Shown here: positions 23,678 to 31,035 of the stretch, in pieces
Position numbering within the stretch: the stretch's first letter is position 1
How the letters are laid out: the number at the start of each line of letters is the position of its first letter
Source of the DNA: an uncultured Flavobacterium sp.
Lineage (GTDB): Bacteria > Bacteroidota > Bacteroidia > Flavobacteriales > Flavobacteriaceae
Reading direction: 5' to 3'
Assembly (NCBI RefSeq): GCF_946220915.1
Contig: NZ_CAMIHH010000028.1
Location: 1 to 31,035, forward strand
Length of the DNA: 31,035 nucleotides
Translations under genes and position numbers: made by a program
The notes under the pieces: generated by a model
The model's database searches: none
The model's input: the letters and a program-made list of their open reading frames with translations, nothing else
What the model was told of the DNA's origin: nothing

Positions 23678-25156
23678 TTATAATTCGGTCATGTCCGATG
23701 GCGGATTGCCCAGCTTGCTCTTGCGCTTGCCATAAGAGAAGTATACCAGCACGCCTACTACAAGCCAGGAAAGCGATAATAGCTGTGCGTCGATGCTCAG
23801 GTTGATCATGAGGTAAATGTTGATGGCAATGCCACAAATGGCAATTATGGGAAGTGCAGGCACTTTAAAGGTACGCTCCAGGTTAGGCTGCTTGATCCTT
23901 AGCACCCACACCGCAATGCATACCATGGTAAAGGCGAACAGCGTACCGAAGCTGGTCATATCGGCCAGTTTGTTGATCGGCGTAAATGCGGCTACGATCG
24001 ATATGAACGTACCCAATATCATCAGGTTTCTTTTTGGCGTTCCCGAAATAGGATGTATGCGCGAGAATACCGGAGGGATAAGCCCGTCTTTTGACATGCC
24101 GAGGAAAATCCTTGACTGCCCCATAATCATTACCATTAGTACGGATATCAACCCAACTGTTGCTGCAATGGTTATGATGTAACCTGCCCATGCCTGCCCG
24201 GCAATGTCAAACGCATAAGCCACAGGGGCCTTTATAGCCTCAGGATAGGCCCCGAGCGGGTCAAAATCCTTATAGTTCATCATACCGGTAAGCACCAGCG
24301 AAACCAGGATATAAAGAAGTGTACATACGAGCAGCGATGCTATGATAGCAAAAGGCACATCTTTTTTAGGATTGATGGCCTCCCCTGCCTGGGTAGATAC
24401 TGCATCGAACCCTACATATGCAAAAAAGATGGCTGCTGCGCCCGATATTACACCACCCACGCCATAAGCCTCATGAGTTACCTCTTTTTCAACAATTTGT
24501 GTGGCATCTGGGATAAACGGGCTCCAGTTTTCTGCGTTAATGAAGAAAAGCCCCGCAATGATCACGAAAATAACAGCCGACACCTTGAGCACAACTATGA
24601 AGTTGTTGGCGCTTGCGGCTTTTTTGGTGCCTTTTATAAGCAGCCATATCACAAAAAGCACTATCACGAATGCAGGCAGGTTCATCGAAAAACCTTCGCC
24701 GGTGTAGCTGGAAGGATCGGTGGTTAAGTATTCCGGCAGTGATATCCCGAACATCTTAAGCATCTTATTGAAATATCCCGACCACGATACGGCAACCGTC
24801 ATGGATCCCATTGCATACTCAAGGATAAGGCCCCACCCGATGATCCAGGCAAATACTTCGCCGATGGTACCATAGGCATAAGCATAGGCCGATCCTTCCA
24901 CAGGAAGTATCGAAGAAAATTCAGAGTAGCATAATGCAGCAAATACGCAGGCAATACCGGCAATTACAAAAGATATTGCGAGTGCAGGGCCGGCGTGGTA
25001 GTAAGCCCCGGTACCGGTAAGCACGAAAATTCCACCGCCAATAATAGCCCCGATCCCGATGGCTGTTAAGCTCCATTTGCCAAGTACCCGCTTTAATTCA
25101 CTCTTCTTCATGTCTGCCTCAAAGGCAGAAACCGGTTTAACTCTCCACTTCGACAT
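23678..25156 (-). CDS. APC-superfamily amino acid permease
   Basis: A 492-residue inner-membrane transporter with about twelve helices, of the cationic-amino-acid-transporter-like branch of the APC superfamily (YfnA/YhdG-like). The first helix has the unwound substrate loop IGIGAIIGGGIFVLTGTG (36-53), followed by YSEFSSILPVEGSAYAYAY (97-115), typical of the family. Substrate specificity cannot be read from sequence. Location on the same strand upstream of hmgA-hppD makes aromatic amino acid uptake an attractive guess, but a strong terminator between them means separate transcription. Its own promoter is at 25182-25211. Confidence 0.92.
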   Translation of the reverse strand: MSKWRVKPVSAFEADMKKSELKRVLGKWSLTAIGIGAIIGGGIFVLTGTGAYYHAGPALAISFVIAGIACVFAALCYSEFSSILPVEGSAYAYAYGTIGEVFAWIIGWGLILEYAMGSMTVAVSWSGYFNKMLKMFGISLPEYLTTDPSSYTGEGFSMNLPAFVIVLFVIWLLIKGTKKAASANNFIVVLKVSAVIFVIIAGLFFINAENWSPFIPDATQIVEKEVTHEAYGVGGVISGAAAIFFAYVGFDAVSTQAGEAINPKKDVPFAIIASLLVCTLLYILVSLVLTGMMNYKDFDPLGAYPEAIKAPVAYAFDIAGQAWAGYIITIAATVGLISVLMVMIMGQSRIFLGMSKDGLIPPVFSRIHPISGTPKRNLMILGTFISIVAAFTPINKLADMTSFGTLFAFTMVCIAVWVLRIKQPNLERTFKVPALPIIAICGIAINIYLMINLSIDAQLLSLSWLVVGVLVYFSYGKRKSKLGNPPSDMTEL

Positions 25157-25181
25157 ATAGTTTTTAATTTTATTAAAGTCC

Positions 25182-25211
25182 CAAATATAGGGTTTTTAAT
25201 AAAATTATGAA
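25182..25211 (-). promoter_or_regulatory. Promoter of the APC permease gene
   Basis: Minus-strand TATATTTG (25182-25189) is an exact -7 box. Nineteen bases upstream is TTC (25209-25211), one base off the TTG consensus. The predicted leader is about 20 bases. Confidence 0.6.
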
Positions 25212-25231
25212 GTTTTTAACTGTAAAAGGTT

Positions 25232-25255
25232 GATTTGTTTATTTGTTGACAGGTT
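25232..25255. repeat. Dispersed 24-base repeat, copy 1
   Basis: GATTTGTTTATTTGTTGA followed by C-AGGTT. The same 24 bases with one mismatch occur at 30646-30669, both in intergenic DNA on the same strand. Confidence 0.5.
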
Positions 25256-25262
25256 TATTCGC

Positions 25263-25299
25263 CTATATGCAGATTTGTCATGAATTGATTTGCATATAG
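25263..25299. promoter_or_regulatory. Perfect 9-bp dyad upstream of the permease promoter
   Basis: CTATATGCA (25263-25271) and TGCATATAG (25291-25299) are exact reverse complements with a 19-base spacer that has TCATGA near its centre. It sits about 52 bases upstream of the permease -33 region, a plausible activator or repressor site. No T tract follows on either strand, so it does not look like a terminator. Confidence 0.4.
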
Positions 25300-25405
25300 T
25301 ATAACCGAATGTACCTGTGTAAACCCAAATGAATTGGTTCAGTAAATATGCAGGCAGTTTGCGCTATCGTAGTTCGAGATAGCCTAATAAACAAATCACT
25401 TAAAA

Positions 25406-27610
25406 CTAAAACCAGTACCCCACACTTACCCAGGTCAGGTGTTTTTGGGTTTCGGGCGACCAGCTGTGCTTTATTTCCAAGGGGCCGATGATCGTTTCCA
25501 TACCATACCCTACCGCATAGCCGCTGAATTTTGGCCAGGAGAACATTTCGCCTTCTTCATACAGGTTATAGCCTACATTGGCATAATTGGCCGTAATGTT
25601 AAGGTGGTTCTTTTTCAGGAACTCATAATCCAGCGTGGCTGCGCCCTTGATATAGCTATTGCCGGTAATGCTCAGGTAGTCGTAACCATAAAAGTGCACA
25701 AAGCTGTTGGTAATGTGGTAGCCGTAGCCGCCAAGCATAAAATCGAAAGTAGGCACTTCATTTTCGCCCAGGGAAAAACCGGTTTCGGCCTTCAGGTCGA
25801 GCGTAAGCCGGTTGGCCAGTGTTTTGGCTGTGCCTATTTCGCCCTTAATAAGGGTAAAGCGGTCAAAACTGTTGGTGTAATCCGAAGAATACACAAAGCC
25901 TTTTGCCTCGCCGGAAAAGAACCAGCCTTCGGACGGGAAGAATTTACTGTCGTACGAGTCGAATTTCAGGTAGCCATATACCGAGAGATAGTCGCTGTCG
26001 TCAAACCTTGGATCGATACTCTGTATCGTCTCCGACCGGATGTTCATGTGCTTGTACTCAAGGCCGCCCCCTAAAAGAAAGCGCTGGGCAAATATGGTTT
26101 GAAGGTAAAGCTGGTTGGTCCAGTCGGAGTAATCCACGTTTATCGATTCCGTTCCCAGTATCCCTGTGAGTTCGCCCACTGCATAATCGGCCGAAATATT
26201 GCGGTTAAAGCTGGAATAGTGTGAATGGAGCCCATAACTTATGTAAAAGCCATTATCAATATAATAATCCAGGTTGTAGCGGAAATTGTCACCCAATACT
26301 ACATCGAGCGAAGCTACGTCGTTTCGGCGTATCAGGTTTTTCTGCGTAAGGTTTACAAGTATGGCGCTTTTGTACAGTGGGTCATAGTGAAGGCCAAATT
26401 TCAGGTAGCGGTTGATAGGGTTTTCGGTTAGCTTTATGTTTAATACCTCGCCCCTGGTTCCCTGGTCAAAACAGTATGATATGCCGGTAAAGTTCTGCGT
26501 GGCATTGAGCGTGCTTATCCCGCTGTTAAAAACATCATAGGTTACACGGCTCCCCGGCTTAAAGCTTAGCTTACCTATTACGTAAGAGCGTGTATAATCC
26601 TGGAGCCCGTCTATCCGTATCTGTTCTACATAGATGGAATCCTGCACCGGCACGGGTTCCTTTTGTACCGGACGGCCAATGCCCAATGGCCTAAGCCGGT
26701 CTGCAATTGCTTCCCCGGCTTCCTCGCCTTTTTTAATGATCTCGATGCCATCCTCAAACGATACTACTGTAAAGCCCGAAATATCCGGCTTAATGTAAAT
26801 ATCGGTCTGCTTTCGCTTGGCCTCCATCTTTTCGATCATCTGGTAGTTATTAATTTGTACCAGCACCCCGGTTGCGCCTTTTATTTCGTCGCGTTTTTTC
26901 AGCGGGTCCTGTACATCGATGCCAATGATTATGTCGGCCCCCATGCTGCGCACGTGCTCAATCGGGTAATTGTTAGTTACCCCCCCATCTATGAGTACCT
27001 GGCCTTTTATCTCTACCGGGGCGTAGAGCGAGGGGAAAGCCCCGCTGGCCAGTATGGCATCGGCCAGTACGCCCTCGCGCAATACGACTTCCTTTCCTGT
27101 TTCAAGGTCGGTCGCAATGCATACAAACGGTATGGGCAGGCTGTTAAAATCCCGTATGTGGCGCACATGGTCGGTAAGCCGGTTTACGGTCGTATAATTA
27201 TACAGCCCTTTTGAGAGTGCGGTAGGGAAGCCTATCTTGAACTTGCGGAAGGGCAGGGTTATGGCATACATTTCGTCGTTGCGCTTTTCGAAAAAATTCT
27301 TGGAGCCGCGCGGGGTATAATCACGAAGCAATGCATCGGGGTCAAGCGCCCGGAATATGGAGTCGAGCTCGTTAGCCGAGTAGCCCGCAGCATACAGCCC
27401 GCCCACTATGGCACCCATGCTGGTACCGCCTATATAGGAAATTTCTACACCTTGTTCTTCAAGCACTTTGAGCACGCCGATGTGTGCAAGGCCCTTAGCG
27501 CCACCGCCGCTGAGCACTACGCCTATTTTGGGTTTGCCCTCCTTCTTCTCCTGCCCTTTTAAAGAGCCGAAAACAAGCATGCATGACAGCAGGAGAAAAT
27601 ATTTATTCAT
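25406..27610 (-). CDS. Patatin-like phospholipase with outer-membrane barrel (type Vd-like)
   Basis: A 734-residue exported protein. Signal peptide (about 1-19), then a patatin lipase domain (about 28-235) with oxyanion loop GGGAKG (35-40), nucleophile S64 in GTSMG and catalytic D208 in DGG. A POTRA-like segment follows (about 326-395, SIYVEQIRIDGLQDYTRSYV), then a BamA/Omp85-type beta barrel from about 400 ending in phenylalanine. This is the architecture of PlpD-type (type Vd) autotransporters, but here I see no evidence that the lipase is released. It is co-transcribed with uvrC: its ATG shares one base with the uvrC stop (TAATG). Confidence 0.92.
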   Translation of the reverse strand: MNKYFLLLSCMLVFGSLKGQEKKEGKPKIGVVLSGGGAKGLAHIGVLKVLEEQGVEISYIGGTSMGAIVGGLYAAGYSANELDSIFRALDPDALLRDYTPRGSKNFFEKRNDEMYAITLPFRKFKIGFPTALSKGLYNYTTVNRLTDHVRHIRDFNSLPIPFVCIATDLETGKEVVLREGVLADAILASGAFPSLYAPVEIKGQVLIDGGVTNNYPIEHVRSMGADIIIGIDVQDPLKKRDEIKGATGVLVQINNYQMIEKMEAKRKQTDIYIKPDISGFTVVSFEDGIEIIKKGEEAGEAIADRLRPLGIGRPVQKEPVPVQDSIYVEQIRIDGLQDYTRSYVIGKLSFKPGSRVTYDVFNSGISTLNATQNFTGISYCFDQGTRGEVLNIKLTENPINRYLKFGLHYDPLYKSAILVNLTQKNLIRRNDVASLDVVLGDNFRYNLDYYIDNGFYISYGLHSHYSSFNRNISADYAVGELTGILGTESINVDYSDWTNQLYLQTIFAQRFLLGGGLEYKHMNIRSETIQSIDPRFDDSDYLSVYGYLKFDSYDSKFFPSEGWFFSGEAKGFVYSSDYTNSFDRFTLIKGEIGTAKTLANRLTLDLKAETGFSLGENEVPTFDFMLGGYGYHITNSFVHFYGYDYLSITGNSYIKGAATLDYEFLKKNHLNITANYANVGYNLYEEGEMFSWPKFSGYAVGYGMETIIGPLEIKHSWSPETQKHLTWVSVGYWF

Positions 27611-29406
27611 TATTTCGTATTCGCCTTATAATATTCCGTAATCTTTTTTGCCTTGCTGGGCCCCACTACTTTGGCAATTTCTTCTTCCGGCGCTACAGTA
27701 AGCCGCTTAACCGACTTAAAGTGCGTGAGCAGTGCTACCATTGTTTTCTCCCCTATGCCGGGAATGCTGTCCATGGAGGTTTTTAAAGCCCCCTTGCTCC
27801 GCTTGTCGCGGTGAAAAGTTATCCCGAATCGGTGTGCCTCGTTGCGCAGGTGCTGTATGATCTTGAGCGTTTCACTTTTCTTGTCCAAATATAGCGGCAC
27901 TGAGTCGCCGGGATAAAAAATTTCCTCCAGCCTTTTTGCAATGCCCAATATAGTGATTTTCCCGCGTAAGCCCAATTCATCGATGCTTTTTAACGCCGAT
28001 GATAATTGTCCTTTGCCACCGTCGATGATGATGAGCTGCGGCAAGGGTTCATTTTCCTCCAAAAGCCTTTTGTACCGGCGGAAAACTACTTCTTCCATCG
28101 ATGCAAAGTCATTTGGGCCTTCTACCGTTTTAATGTTAAAATGGCGGTAATCTTTTTTGCTTGGTTTGCCGTCTTTAAAAACAACACAGGCCGAAACCGG
28201 GTTTGTCCCCTGTATGTTTGAGTTATCAAAGCACTCGATGTGGCGGGGTTCTTCAGGCAGGCGCAGGTCTTTTTTCATTTGTGCCATGATGCGGTTGGTA
28301 TGCCTGTCGGGATCTACGATCTTTATCTGCTTCAGCTGGTCCAGGCGGAAATAGCGGGCATTGCGCTCACTCATGTCAAGGATCATCTTCTTATCGCCCA
28401 GCTTAGGAACCGTCACGTTTACCCCTTCGCCCAGTTCAAGCGGAAATGGTACTAATATTTCCCTGGATCTCAGGTGAAAACGCTCACGGAGTTCCACCAC
28501 CGCAAGTTCCAGTAGTTCTTCGTCCGGCTCATCCAGCTTTTTTTTGATTTCCATGGTATGGCTGCGGATGATGGCACCGTGCGATACCTGGATGAAATTC
28601 ACATAGGCCATGCTTTCATCCGAAATGATAGAGAATACATCGAGGTTGGAAATCTTGGGGTTGAACACCGTGCTGCGGGCCTGGTAATTTTCCAGGATGT
28701 CCATCTTGACCTTTATCTTTTGGGCTTCCTCAAACCGGAGCTCCATGGCGTGTTCCAGCATACGTGTTTTAAAATCCCTGAGACTTTCCTTAAAGTTCCC
28801 TTTAAGTATCTGCCGTATGGCATCAACATGGTGCTGGTAAATCTCAAAGGGTTCATGGCCTTCACATGGTCCTTTACAATTGCCCAGATGGTATTCCAGG
28901 CACACCTTATATTTACCCGACCGGATGTTTTGTTCGCTAAGGTCGTAATTGCAGGTGCGGAGCGGATATAGTTCCTTTATAAGGTCGAGCAGCGTATACA
29001 CCACCTTGAAGCTTGTATACGGCCCAAAATATTCAGATCCGTCCTTTATGATCTTACGGGTAGAAAATATCCTGGGGAACGGCTCTTTTTTGATGCATAT
29101 CCATGGATAACTCTTATCGTCTTTAAGGAGTACATTGTAGCGCGGCTGCAGCCTTTTGATAAGGTTATTCTCCAGCAGCAGGGCTTCGCTTTCGGTAAGG
29201 ACCACAATGTGTTTGATATTCACGATCTTGCGTACCATTACATTAATGCGCCCTGAATCGTGCATTTTATTAAAGTATGACATTACCCTCTTTTTCAGGT
29301 TCTTTGCCTTGCCCACATACAGCAGCTTCTCATCTTTGTCAAAGTACTGGTAAACGCCGGGGCTGTCGGGTAATGTTTGTATCTGTAGCTCTAAAGGGGT
29401 ATTCAT
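27610..29406 (-). CDS. uvrC: UvrABC excinuclease subunit C
   Basis: A 598-residue nuclease that makes both incisions in nucleotide excision repair together with UvrB. It has an N-terminal GIY-YIG nuclease (SPGVYQYFD, LLYVGKAKNLKKR), a Cys-containing linker (YDLSEQ... CLEYHLGNCKGPC), a UVR domain (about 203-238), an RNase-H-like 5' nuclease (ECFDNSNIQG, IIIDGGKGQL, NEAHRFGITFHR) and C-terminal helix-hairpin-helix motifs (IPGIGEKT, VVGPSKAKKI). I chose ATG 29406 over an upstream in-frame start at 29460 because a full promoter lies between them and the usual N-terminus starts just before the GIY domain. Upstream gene of the uvrC-patatin pair. Confidence 0.97.
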   Translation of the reverse strand: MNTPLELQIQTLPDSPGVYQYFDKDEKLLYVGKAKNLKKRVMSYFNKMHDSGRINVMVRKIVNIKHIVVLTESEALLLENNLIKRLQPRYNVLLKDDKSYPWICIKKEPFPRIFSTRKIIKDGSEYFGPYTSFKVVYTLLDLIKELYPLRTCNYDLSEQNIRSGKYKVCLEYHLGNCKGPCEGHEPFEIYQHHVDAIRQILKGNFKESLRDFKTRMLEHAMELRFEEAQKIKVKMDILENYQARSTVFNPKISNLDVFSIISDESMAYVNFIQVSHGAIIRSHTMEIKKKLDEPDEELLELAVVELRERFHLRSREILVPFPLELGEGVNVTVPKLGDKKMILDMSERNARYFRLDQLKQIKIVDPDRHTNRIMAQMKKDLRLPEEPRHIECFDNSNIQGTNPVSACVVFKDGKPSKKDYRHFNIKTVEGPNDFASMEEVVFRRYKRLLEENEPLPQLIIIDGGKGQLSSALKSIDELGLRGKITILGIAKRLEEIFYPGDSVPLYLDKKSETLKIIQHLRNEAHRFGITFHRDKRSKGALKTSMDSIPGIGEKTMVALLTHFKSVKRLTVAPEEEIAKVVGPSKAKKITEYYKANTK

Positions 29407-29411
29407 GTTTA

Positions 29412-29441
29412 CAAAGTTAGTGAAGAAATGTTTTGCCTCAA
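29412..29441 (-). promoter_or_regulatory. Promoter of uvrC-patatin, probably near-leaderless
   Basis: Minus-strand TTG (29439-29441), 19-base spacer, TAACTTTG (29412-29419). The box ends only five bases before the ATG at 29406, so transcription would start at or within a base or two of the start codon. Confidence 0.75.
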
Positions 29442-29452
29442 GCGAATTAACA

Positions 29453-29608
29453 GACCTCACCCCCGGCCCCTCTCCAAAGGAGAGGGGAGCAGCTTCACTC
29501 GGGTCAACATACTCAAATTAGTTTTTTACATTATATAATATAGCTGCTTTTAGCGGGTTATTGACAAGGTCTTCCCCCTCCTCTCCTTCGGAGAGGGCTG
29601 GTAAGAGG
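29453..29608. repeat. Inverted pair of GC-rich hairpins, same family as 5788-5911
   Basis: The left hairpin holds CCCCTCTCC-AAA-GGAGAGGGG (29468-29487); the right holds CTCTCC-TTC-GGAGAG (29581-29595). Outer flanks are related when one is reverse-complemented (CCTCaCCCcCggCCCC against CCTCtTACcag-CCC). The arms are diverged, unlike the perfect element near ypdA. GAGGGGARCAGCTTCACTC at 29482-29500 is shared with that element, one base differing. The element sits between the divergent uvrC and deacylase genes, starting 11 bases beyond the uvrC -33 box. Confidence 0.7.
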
Positions 29609-29673
29609 ATAATCCACCAAAAATTACCGTTAATATTTCAACTTTCACTACTTTTATCCCTTAGTCAAAGCCT

Positions 29674-30636
29674 ATGGACCACCGTAAAATTGTAATACTG
29701 GATGAAGAGATAAAACCCGGCGACAGCAAAACCATCAATATGGAAATTGCGCGCCTGCATACCATGACCAAGCTTAAGATCCCGATTATCGTGGAGCGTT
29801 CAAAAATTGACGGCCCGGTAGTGCTCTTTTCGGCAGGGCTGCACGGCGACGAGATCAACGGGATGGAAATTGTGCGGCAGCTTATTGTGCGCAACATCAA
29901 TAAGCCCAAAATTGGCACGATCATCTGCATTCCGGTCATCAATGTATTCGGTTTTGTGAACAAAAGCCGCGAATTCCCGGATGGGCGTGACCTCAACCGT
30001 GTTTTTCCCGGCAGTAAAAACGGTTCACTGGCAAGCCGCTTCGCCTACTACCTTTTAAAAGAAGTGATCCCGAATGTAGATTACTGCATCGATTTCCATA
30101 CCGGCGGGGCCAGCCGTGTGAATGCCCCCCAGGTACGCATAGTGCCCAATAATGCAGAGCTGAAGGAACTGTCGGCGGTGTTTAATGCGCCGTTTACCCT
30201 GTATTCAAAAAACATCAATGGCTCGTTCCGCAATTCCTGCGATAAACTGGGTGTAAAAATGCTGCTATTTGAAGGAGGTAAGTCGCTCGACATCAATGAC
30301 GACATTACCCAGCACGGCGTGCGCGGCGCCAAACGGTTTCTTTCTCATTTCGGCATGCTTGATGCAGACAAAAAAGTACCTACTGCCGAAAGGCCCACAA
30401 TTTACATTGATAATTCCACATGGGTACGTGCCCGTAATTCAGGATTGTTTCAGAATAAGACCAGGGCAGGCGAGTTCGTAAAGAAAGGAGAAGTCATTGC
30501 CTGTATTACGGATCCGTTCGGAAAATTTGAAAAGAAAGTGAAAGCGCCAAACACGGGCTATATCATCAATTCTAATGATTCACCAATCGTTTACCAGGGC
30601 GATGCAATCTTTCATATATCGCAAAGAATGGTTTAA
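29674..30636 (+). CDS. Succinylglutamate desuccinylase/aspartoacylase family zinc hydrolase
   Basis: A 320-residue M14-like zinc amidohydrolase of the AstE/AspA family. Zinc ligands are H57 and E60 (GLHGDEINGME) and H142 (DFHTGG); the general base is probably E200 in LLFEGG. Residues 105-109 (RDLNR) match the substrate-arginine loop. A C-terminal beta domain (about 245-320) resembles a lipoyl/barrel-type cap and is longer than in plain AspA. In flavobacteria such genes often stand next to rimK, as I recall, but no rimK is here; the gene is divergent from uvrC. The acyl-amino-acid substrate is not predictable. Confidence 0.88.
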   Translation: MDHRKIVILDEEIKPGDSKTINMEIARLHTMTKLKIPIIVERSKIDGPVVLFSAGLHGDEINGMEIVRQLIVRNINKPKIGTIICIPVINVFGFVNKSREFPDGRDLNRVFPGSKNGSLASRFAYYLLKEVIPNVDYCIDFHTGGASRVNAPQVRIVPNNAELKELSAVFNAPFTLYSKNINGSFRNSCDKLGVKMLLFEGGKSLDINDDITQHGVRGAKRFLSHFGMLDADKKVPTAERPTIYIDNSTWVRARNSGLFQNKTRAGEFVKKGEVIACITDPFGKFEKKVKAPNTGYIINSNDSPIVYQGDAIFHISQRMV

Positions 30637-30645
30637 TTTATAGTG

Positions 30646-30669
30646 GATTTGTTTATTTGTTGATAGGTT
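30646..30669. repeat. Dispersed 24-base repeat, copy 2
   Basis: GATTTGTTTATTTGTTGA followed by T-AGGTT, one mismatch from 25232-25255. It begins nine bases after the deacylase stop codon. Confidence 0.5.
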
Positions 30670-30765
30670 GATTTGGTTTGGAGTTGGGGTAATGGGCTTG
30701 TCATTTAGCTTCGCTGAACCGCTCCGTTAGGTTTAGACCGGAGTTCGCGGAGTAAATGCAATTGT

Positions 30766-31035
30766 CTACACCTCATTTTCTTTTTCGGCTATTTTTTGTT
30801 CGATGAAAGCAGTGTGGCGTCTTAATTCGGCAGCTACAATTTTATCTAATTCGTCTTCAGATAATTTTGTTCCGTATGGTTTGTTGATTATGCATTCATT
30901 TTCCACATTATAAACACTATAATATGTAGGCGATAATTTAAAATATAGTACAGTTTCATAATTAAAACTATCAAATCCGGCGATTTTAAAGTTTTGGTAA
31001 AGAAGATTAAAAATAAGCAAGTCAGAGAGTGTAAC
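30766..31035 (-). CDS. Partial hypothetical protein, runs off the right edge
   Basis: An open frame of 89 codons plus TAG that continues to the end of the window; its N-terminus lies outside. A TTG at 31020 could open it, but the frame stays open upstream to the edge, so I treat it as truncated. The visible part has beta-type text (YETVLYFKLSPTYYSVYNVENE) and a charged C-terminal helix (ELDKIVAAELRRHTAFIEQKIAEKENEV). I do not recognise the family. The DNA is clearly more AT-rich than the neighbouring deacylase gene, which hints at accessory origin. Confidence 0.55.
   Translation of the reverse strand, partial: VTLSDLLIFNLLYQNFKIAGFDSFNYETVLYFKLSPTYYSVYNVENECIINKPYGTKLSEDELDKIVAAELRRHTAFIEQKIAEKENEV

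Noticed and set aside
25363..25383. Hairpin GCTATC-N9-GATAGC with a TTCGA loop resembling a tRNA arm
   Set aside because: No acceptor, D or anticodon arms around it; no T tract, so not a clear terminator either.
30690..30755. Imperfect palindrome with GAACCGCTCCG and CGGAGTTCGCGG
   Set aside because: Pairing needs a gap and no second copy is in the window, so I do not list it as an element.

Overview
The window looks like chromosomal DNA of a member of the Bacteroidota, most likely Flavobacteriaceae (Flavobacterium or a close relative). Three things point there. Protein families such as the YpdA/bacillithiol-type reductase, the Gcr-type membrane protein, the DUF3108 / tryptophan dioxygenase cluster and the M23 lipoprotein with a GPHVCYRFW motif are typical of that group. 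Several genes have the Bacteroidota promoter form TTG-N19-TAnnTTTG a few bases before the start codon. Shine-Dalgarno sequences are nearly absent. These are judgements from reading; no database search was run. I saw no rRNA, tRNA, CRISPR array, insertion sequence or prophage.

Layout. 1-4.2 kb: a Bax-inhibitor/YccA membrane protein (+), then DNA polymerase IV and a large Gcr/COG4389 membrane protein (both -). 4.3-5.8 kb: an overlapping CYTH phosphatase / YpdA pair (+), closed by a perfect 31-bp inverted repeat element that supplies the ypdA stop codon. 5.9-7.0 kb: a radical SAM enzyme (-). 7.2-13.5 kb: a complete tripartite RND efflux operon (-), led by its own GbsR/MarR-type repressor with a clear three-half-site operator over the promoter. 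13.6-15.0 kb: two tandem RlpA-like proteins and a small four-helix membrane protein (-). 15.3-16.0 kb: an orphan hypothetical (+). 16.1-20.7 kb: a tight four-gene operon, DUF3108 - tryptophan 2,3-dioxygenase - M23 peptidase - glucose-6-phosphate isomerase (-). 20.75-20.88 kb: a probable small RNA or terminator-type leader. 21.0-25.2 kb: homogentisate dioxygenase and 4-hydroxyphenylpyruvate dioxygenase (-), preceded by an APC amino acid permease (-). 25.4-29.4 kb: a coupled uvrC - patatin/outer-membrane barrel pair (-). 29.7-30.6 kb: an aspartoacylase-family deacylase (+). The right edge carries a truncated AT-rich gene (-).

Functionally, the middle and right parts bring together aromatic amino acid catabolism: uptake by the APC carrier (substrate inferred), tyrosine breakdown through HppD and HmgA, and the first step of tryptophan breakdown by KynA. 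Cell-envelope functions recur: efflux pump, RlpA proteins, M23 peptidase, patatin barrel. Most of the region is ordinary core genome. The observations most worth checking are non-coding: the efflux operator, the possible RNA at 20754-20869, the promoter nested in a terminator next to it, and the two related inverted hairpin elements at 5788-5911 and 29453-29608. I did not find a clearly new defence or mobile system.
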